A model generated the notes under the pieces. That model was not told the DNA's origin. It saw nothing but the letters and a program-made list of their open reading frames with translations, and ran no database searches. Source: QHVT01 sp036387915 (GTDB lineage: Bacteria > Acidobacteriota > Thermoanaerobaculia > Gp7-AA8). Taken from it: 27,993 nt of DNA. Both the position numbers and the translations under genes were made by a program. The number at the start of each line of letters is the position of its first letter. The stretch's first letter is position 1. Where the stretch lies: the NCBI GenBank assembly GCA_036387915.1, contig DASVSV010000226.1:1-27993 (forward strand), given 5' to 3'. Below, piece after piece: positions 25,101-27,993 of this stretch.

Positions 25101-27993
25101 GTAGGTGAATGAGTCGCTGGCGAGCGGCGCCACGCCCGGCTGCGCAGGCGCTGTGTAGAGGAACGTGCCGTCGGCGGTGATGGTGACGCTGCCGCCGTTT
25201 GTCGTCGCGAACGTGCCGGGCGTCACACTGACGGTGGCCGCGGAAGGGAAGTCGTTCGACTCGATGGTTCCAGCCACCTGCACCGAAGGCGTGGACGGCG
25301 TGCCTGTCGTGCCGCCGGTGAGGACGTACTGCGTGTTGTTGATGCCGTTACTGAACGAGTCATTGGTCGCCACCGGGGCGACCGACAGCGTGTACGTCCC
25401 GCCGGTGCCGGTGCAGCCGTTGACGTCTGTCACGGTGACGACGATCGGGAAGGCGCCGGTCTGCGTCGGGGTGCCGGAGAGCGTGCCGTTGCTGGCGAGC
25501 GTGAGGCCGGCCGGCAGCGTGCTGGAGGTCGTGAAGACCGCCGGGCCGTGCGTGCCGACTCCCGTCTGGCTGAAGGTCTGGCTGAACGCCACGTTGTAGG
25601 TGGCCGTGTTGGTGGCCGGGTTGGTGACGGTGATGGTCTGGCAGGCGATCACCAAGGTGTACGTGGCGCTGGTGCCCGTGCAGCCGTTGACGTCCGTCAC
25701 CGTGACGGTGATCGGGAACGATCCGGGCTGGCCGGGCGTGCCGGAGAGGGTGCCGTTCGGGGCCAAGGTCAGGCCGGAGGGCAGTGTGCCGCTGGCCAGC
25801 GTGTAGGTGACCGCGCCGATCGCGCCCGTGTTAGTGAACGTCTCGCTGAACGCCGCGTCGACCGTGCCGTTGGCATTGGCCGGATTGTTGACCGTGATGG
25901 TCTGGCAGACGATGACCAGCGTGTACGTGGAGCTGGTGCCGGTGCAGCCGTTGCTGTCGGTGGCGGTGACGGTGATCGGGAAGCTGCCGGACTGCGTCGG
26001 CGTGCCGGAGAGGACGCCGTTGGTCGCGAGCGTCAGGCCCGCGGGCAGCGTGCCGCTGGCGAGCGTGAAGGTCGCCGTGCCGATGCCGCCGGTCTGGGTG
26101 AAGGTCTCGCTGAAGGGCGAGCCGACCGTGCCGTTCGCGTTGGCCGGATTGTTGACGGTGATGGTCTGGCAGGCGATGACCAGGTTGTACGTCCCGCTGG
26201 TGCCGGTGCAGCCGTTGCTGTCCGTGACCGTGACGGTGATCGGGAAGTTGCCCGCCTGCGTCGGCGTACCGGAGAGGACGCCGTTCGCCGCCAGGGTCAG
26301 GCCGGCCGGCAGCGTGCCCGAAGCGAGCGTGAACGTCGCCGTGCCGTTAGCGCCGGTCTGCGTGAACGTCTCGCTGAAGACCGAGCCGACCGTGCCGTTG
26401 GCGTTGGACGGGTTGGTGACGGTGATGGTCTGGCAGGCGATGACCAGCGTGTAGGTGGCGCTGGTGCCGGTGCAGCCGTTCGCGTCGGTCACCGTGACGG
26501 TGATCGGGAACGAGCCGGTCTGCGTCGGCGTGCCGGAGAGCACACCGTTCGCCGCCAGGGTCAGGCCGCTCGGCAACGTGCTGGCCGTGGTGAAGGTGGC
26601 CGAGCCGATGGCGCCGGATTGCGTGAAGGTCTCGCTGAAGGCCGCGCCGAGCGTGCCGGCCGTGTTCGACGGGTTGGTGACGGTGATGGTCTGGCAGCCA
26701 ATGACGATCGTGTACGTGCCGCCCGTCCCGGTGCAGCCGTTCGCATCCGTCACGGTGACGGTGATCGGGAACGACCCGGTCTGGGTGGGCGTACCGGAGA
26801 GCACACCGTTCGCGGCCAGCGTCAGGCCGGCTGGCAGCGTGCCGGATGCGAGGGTGAACGTGGCCGTGCCGATGGCACCGGTCTGGGTGAAGGTCTCGCT
26901 GAAGGCGCTGTTGGCGGTGCCGTTCGCGTTGGAGGGGTTGGTGACGGTGATGGTCTGGCAGCCGATGACGATGGTGTAGGTCGCGCTCGTGCCGGTGCAG
27001 CCGTTGGCGTCAGTGGCCGTGACGGTGATCGGGAACGAGCCGGTCTGCGTCGGCGTGCCGGAGAGCGTGCCGTTCGCGGCCAGCGTCAGGCCGGCCGGCA
27101 GCGTGCCGCTGGCCAGCGTGTAGGTGATGGTGCCCTGGCCGCCGGTCTGCGTGAAGGTCTCGCTGAACGCGCTACCAGCGGTGCCGTTCGCATTCGCCGG
27201 ATTGTTCACGGTGATGGTCGGGCAGGTGATGACGATGGTGTACGTCGCGCTCGTGCCGGTGCAGCCGTTCGCGTCCGTCACCGTGACGGTGATCGGGAAC
27301 GAGCCGCCCTGGGTGGGCGTGCCGGAGAGGACGCCGTTCGCGGCCAGCGTCAGGCCCGCCGGCAGCGTACCGCTGGCGAGCGTGAAGGTGGCCGTGCCGA
27401 TGGCGCCGGTCTGGGTGAAGGTCTCGCTGAACGCCGAGCCGGCCGGGCCGGTGGCGTTGCTCGGGTTCGTCACGGTGATGGTCTGGCAACCGATGACGAT
27501 GGTGTACGTGCCGCTGGTGCCGGTGCAGCCGTTCGCATCCGTCACCGTGACGGTGATCGGGAACGAGCCGGTCTGCGTCGGCGTACCGGAGACCACGCCA
27601 TTCGCGGCCAGGGTCAGCCCGGCCGGCAGCGTGCCGGAAGCGAGCGTGAAGGTCGCGGTGTCGATGGCGCCGGTCTGCGTGAACGTCTCGCTGAACGCGC
27701 TGCCGGCGGTGCCGTTCGCGTTCGACGGGTTCGTCACGGTGATGGTCTGGCAGCCGATGACGATGGTGTAGGTGCTGCCGGTCCCGGTGCAGCCGTTCGC
27801 GTCGGTGACCGTGACGGTGATCGGGAAGGAGCCGGTCTGCGTCGGCGTGCCGGAGAGCACGCCGTTCGAGGCCAGCGTCAGGCCGGCCGGCAGCGTGCCG
27901 GAAGCCAGCGTGAAGGTGGTCGTGCCGATGGCGTCCGTCTGCGTGAAGGTCTCGCTGAAGGCGCTGCCGGCCGTGCCGTTCGCGTTCGAGGGG
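22179..27993 (-). CDS. Giant surface protein with ten 88-residue Ig-like repeats and beta-helix (5' end outside window)
   Basis: The frame is open to the window edge, so the N-terminus is missing; 1937 residues are visible. About ten tandem repeats of the He_PIG (putative Ig) type come first, each with SAFSETFTQTGA, LPAGLTLA, SGTPTQTGSFPITVT and TDANGCTGT, 88 residues apart, one of them 87. Each has two Cys (GCQTITV and NGCTG). An Ig-like domain follows (NDSFSNG...SDSFTYTV), then from RVWYVKND at about 25025 a right-handed beta-helix to the end. The beta-helix shares long stretches with the neighbour at 15223: GCEAA, DHN, EYGIRVY, LVDDSDFLNTDGP, ENRALP. Probably a surface adhesin with a rigid repeat stalk. 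It is terminated separately from the downstream giant gene. No C-terminal sorting motif is recognised. Confidence 0.95.
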   Translation of the reverse strand, partial: PSNANGTAGSAFSETFTQTDAIGTTTFTLASGTLPAGLTLASNGVLSGTPTQTGSFPITVTVTDANGCTGTGSTYTIVIGCQTITVTNPSNANGTAGSAFSETFTQTGAIDTATFTLASGTLPAGLTLAANGVVSGTPTQTGSFPITVTVTDANGCTGTSGTYTIVIGCQTITVTNPSNATGPAGSAFSETFTQTGAIGTATFTLASGTLPAGLTLAANGVLSGTPTQGGSFPITVTVTDANGCTGTSATYTIVITCPTITVNNPANANGTAGSAFSETFTQTGGQGTITYTLASGTLPAGLTLAANGTLSGTPTQTGSFPITVTATDANGCTGTSATYTIVIGCQTITVTNPSNANGTANSAFSETFTQTGAIGTATFTLASGTLPAGLTLAANGVLSGTPTQTGSFPITVTVTDANGCTGTGGTYTIVIGCQTITVTNPSNTAGTLGAAFSETFTQSGAIGSATFTTASTLPSGLTLAANGVLSGTPTQTGSFPITVTVTDANGCTGTSATYTLVIACQTITVTNPSNANGTVGSVFSETFTQTGANGTATFTLASGTLPAGLTLAANGVLSGTPTQAGNFPITVTVTDSNGCTGTSGTYNLVIACQTITVNNPANANGTVGSPFSETFTQTGGIGTATFTLASGTLPAGLTLATNGVLSGTPTQSGSFPITVTATDSNGCTGTSSTYTLVIVCQTITVNNPANANGTVDAAFSETFTNTGAIGAVTYTLASGTLPSGLTLAPNGTLSGTPGQPGSFPITVTVTDVNGCTGTSATYTLVIACQTITVTNPATNTATYNVAFSQTFSQTGVGTHGPAVFTTSSTLPAGLTLASNGTLSGTPTQTGAFPIVVTVTDVNGCTGTGGTYTLSVAPVATNDSFSNGINNTQYVLTGGTTGTPSTPSVQVAGTIESNDFPSAATVSVTPGTFATTNGGSVTITADGTFLYTAPAQPGVAPLASDSFTYTVSSDTGATGTPVTSAPATVTINLANRVWYVKNDSAAGGNGSSQAPFDTLAEAQAASTANDIIYVYVGNGTNSGQNSGFVMKTGQKLYGQGIALVVNSQTLVTAGSRPLIGNSGGNGVTATNLSGIQVRGLNITGSAHGIDVTTSGANGGSSEIGDNTLRGSGGSGMQISHAGTGTYSASIHDNSLSGSAAAMAITRQATGGAFTITAFDDNVVPGTSNSGINVNGVTGLVTFDAGGGSPVVGGITTIGSAGDRTGTGLALVNVAGTLNFTDLDAFTDAGNALNVDGGVGGFTITVAAGVSTMDAINGAAVTLTDVTALNLQLGAMSSLNSAVEGVSLVNTTGTFSAPSGSTITNAALTAFNINGGTVNSTYNGTIYDNTGTIVAVANSTGGTKIFAGAIDDLDGTGDPIGGGSAGNGGGISLTNNTGATISFTGSLSLSTGSTAAFTATGGGTISSSNTASTITTTTGTALNVANTTIAAAGLKFTSVTQNGGTNGIVLATTGNTGGTINVSGTGVTGSGGTIQNTTGDAISLNNVHNASFNWMNITNAASGVSNIATCDLDTATGCEAAVDILGASSNITVNRFVIDHNDGGQIGIAANDVNGLTVTNTSILEVGNANEESGILLVNPQGVVNITDVTVDDPAEYGIRVYRTSGTLNLKLTRVLVQNNLAKTFGEAGFSIRADGGTSFVLVDDSDFLNTDGPGIDGQAINAAVLHMTVQNTIFQENRALPFAVNFTTDNTSQGFVKLTGNSSTDCVTPADCSIGFDFDANRTSSLHAVVANNTLNGSGIGSAMEFVVGDGATGRAEVRDNNFTVNGGEIGMTFHARSEGFGGTNGRMDVTFEGNTVNGVSSGGLFNPGVQFLAGSSTGSHDQDVCVNTSLANGAGGNTINGTNSPGLTPRFEVTQRTGTLFLLQGFAGTGTSEASVASYFDSNNNAGTLDPTFVRPAGATSIVSYAAGTCNTPTTPTLPTP
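25375..27993 (-). repeat. Tandem 264-bp coding repeats, at least ten units
   Basis: The units begin (minus strand) at 27752, 27488, 27224, 26960, 26696, 26435, 26171, 25907 and 25643. The spacing is 264 bp except for one unit of 261 bp. A further partial unit reaches the window edge, and the array probably continues beyond it. The units are very similar at the nucleotide level, so recombination or slippage may change their number. Confidence 0.93.

Noticed and set aside
25375..27993. Regular repeats that could suggest a CRISPR array
   Set aside because: The unit is 264 bp, in frame, and codes for Ig-like domains; there are no short direct repeats with unique spacers.
22179..27993. LPXTG, PEP-CTERM or autotransporter-type ending on the giant proteins
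   Set aside because: Both C-termini end in short Thr/Pro-rich tails without a sorting motif, membrane helix or barrel.

Overview
This is a high-GC bacterial window. Nearly every gene is on the minus strand, so it reads right to left; only one small gene is on the plus strand. The best guess for the source is a soil or sediment Acidobacteriota. The reasons are a DUF1549/DUF1553 protein paired with a DUF1501 protein, a flavin/cyclic-nucleotide/ferredoxin fusion, FHA and DUF4388 signalling proteins, and giant Ig-repeat/beta-helix surface proteins. Planctomycetota or Myxococcota cannot be excluded from sequence alone.

Region 1 (163-8673, minus strand) is a five-gene redox cluster. In transcription order it encodes a DUF4388+FHA protein; a 793-residue fusion of flavin oxidoreductase, two cyclic-nucleotide-binding domains and a four-cluster ferredoxin; a five-helix di-haem b cytochrome; an FHA-TM-decahaem cytochrome c-TM-FHA protein; and a secreted protein with two HbpS/GlcG-like domains. 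It reads as a chain from NAD(P)H through FAD, Fe-S clusters and b haems to periplasmic multihaem c, with cNMP- and phosphothreonine-type sensor domains built into the electron carriers. This is the best candidate for an undescribed system in the window. A 91-nt palindrome made of 7-nt repeats lies inside the cluster, and a second set of 7-nt repeats lies just upstream of it.

Region 2 (8850-11872, minus) is a two-gene operon, DUF1549/DUF1553 then DUF1501, joined by an ATGA overlap. The divergent intergenic strip beside it (11873-12017) holds a probable leaderless promoter and a codon-biased gene remnant.

Region 3 (12018-21768) has a plus-strand DUF6916 gene converging on a minus-strand run of six genes: a 2181-residue secreted modular protein, three tandem tail-collar (MdpB-like) proteins, a Tat-type exported protein of unknown function and a GNAT acetyltransferase. 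The spacing (12-55 nt, then a GTGA overlap) indicates one operon. There are no other phage genes.

Region 4 (22179-27993, minus) is the 3' part of a second giant surface protein whose 5' end is outside the window. It has ten 88-residue Ig-like repeats, then a beta-helix C-terminus clearly paralogous to that of the first giant protein. A strong intrinsic terminator follows it. The only long gene-free stretch is 21769-22178; it holds this terminator and a separate long hairpin.
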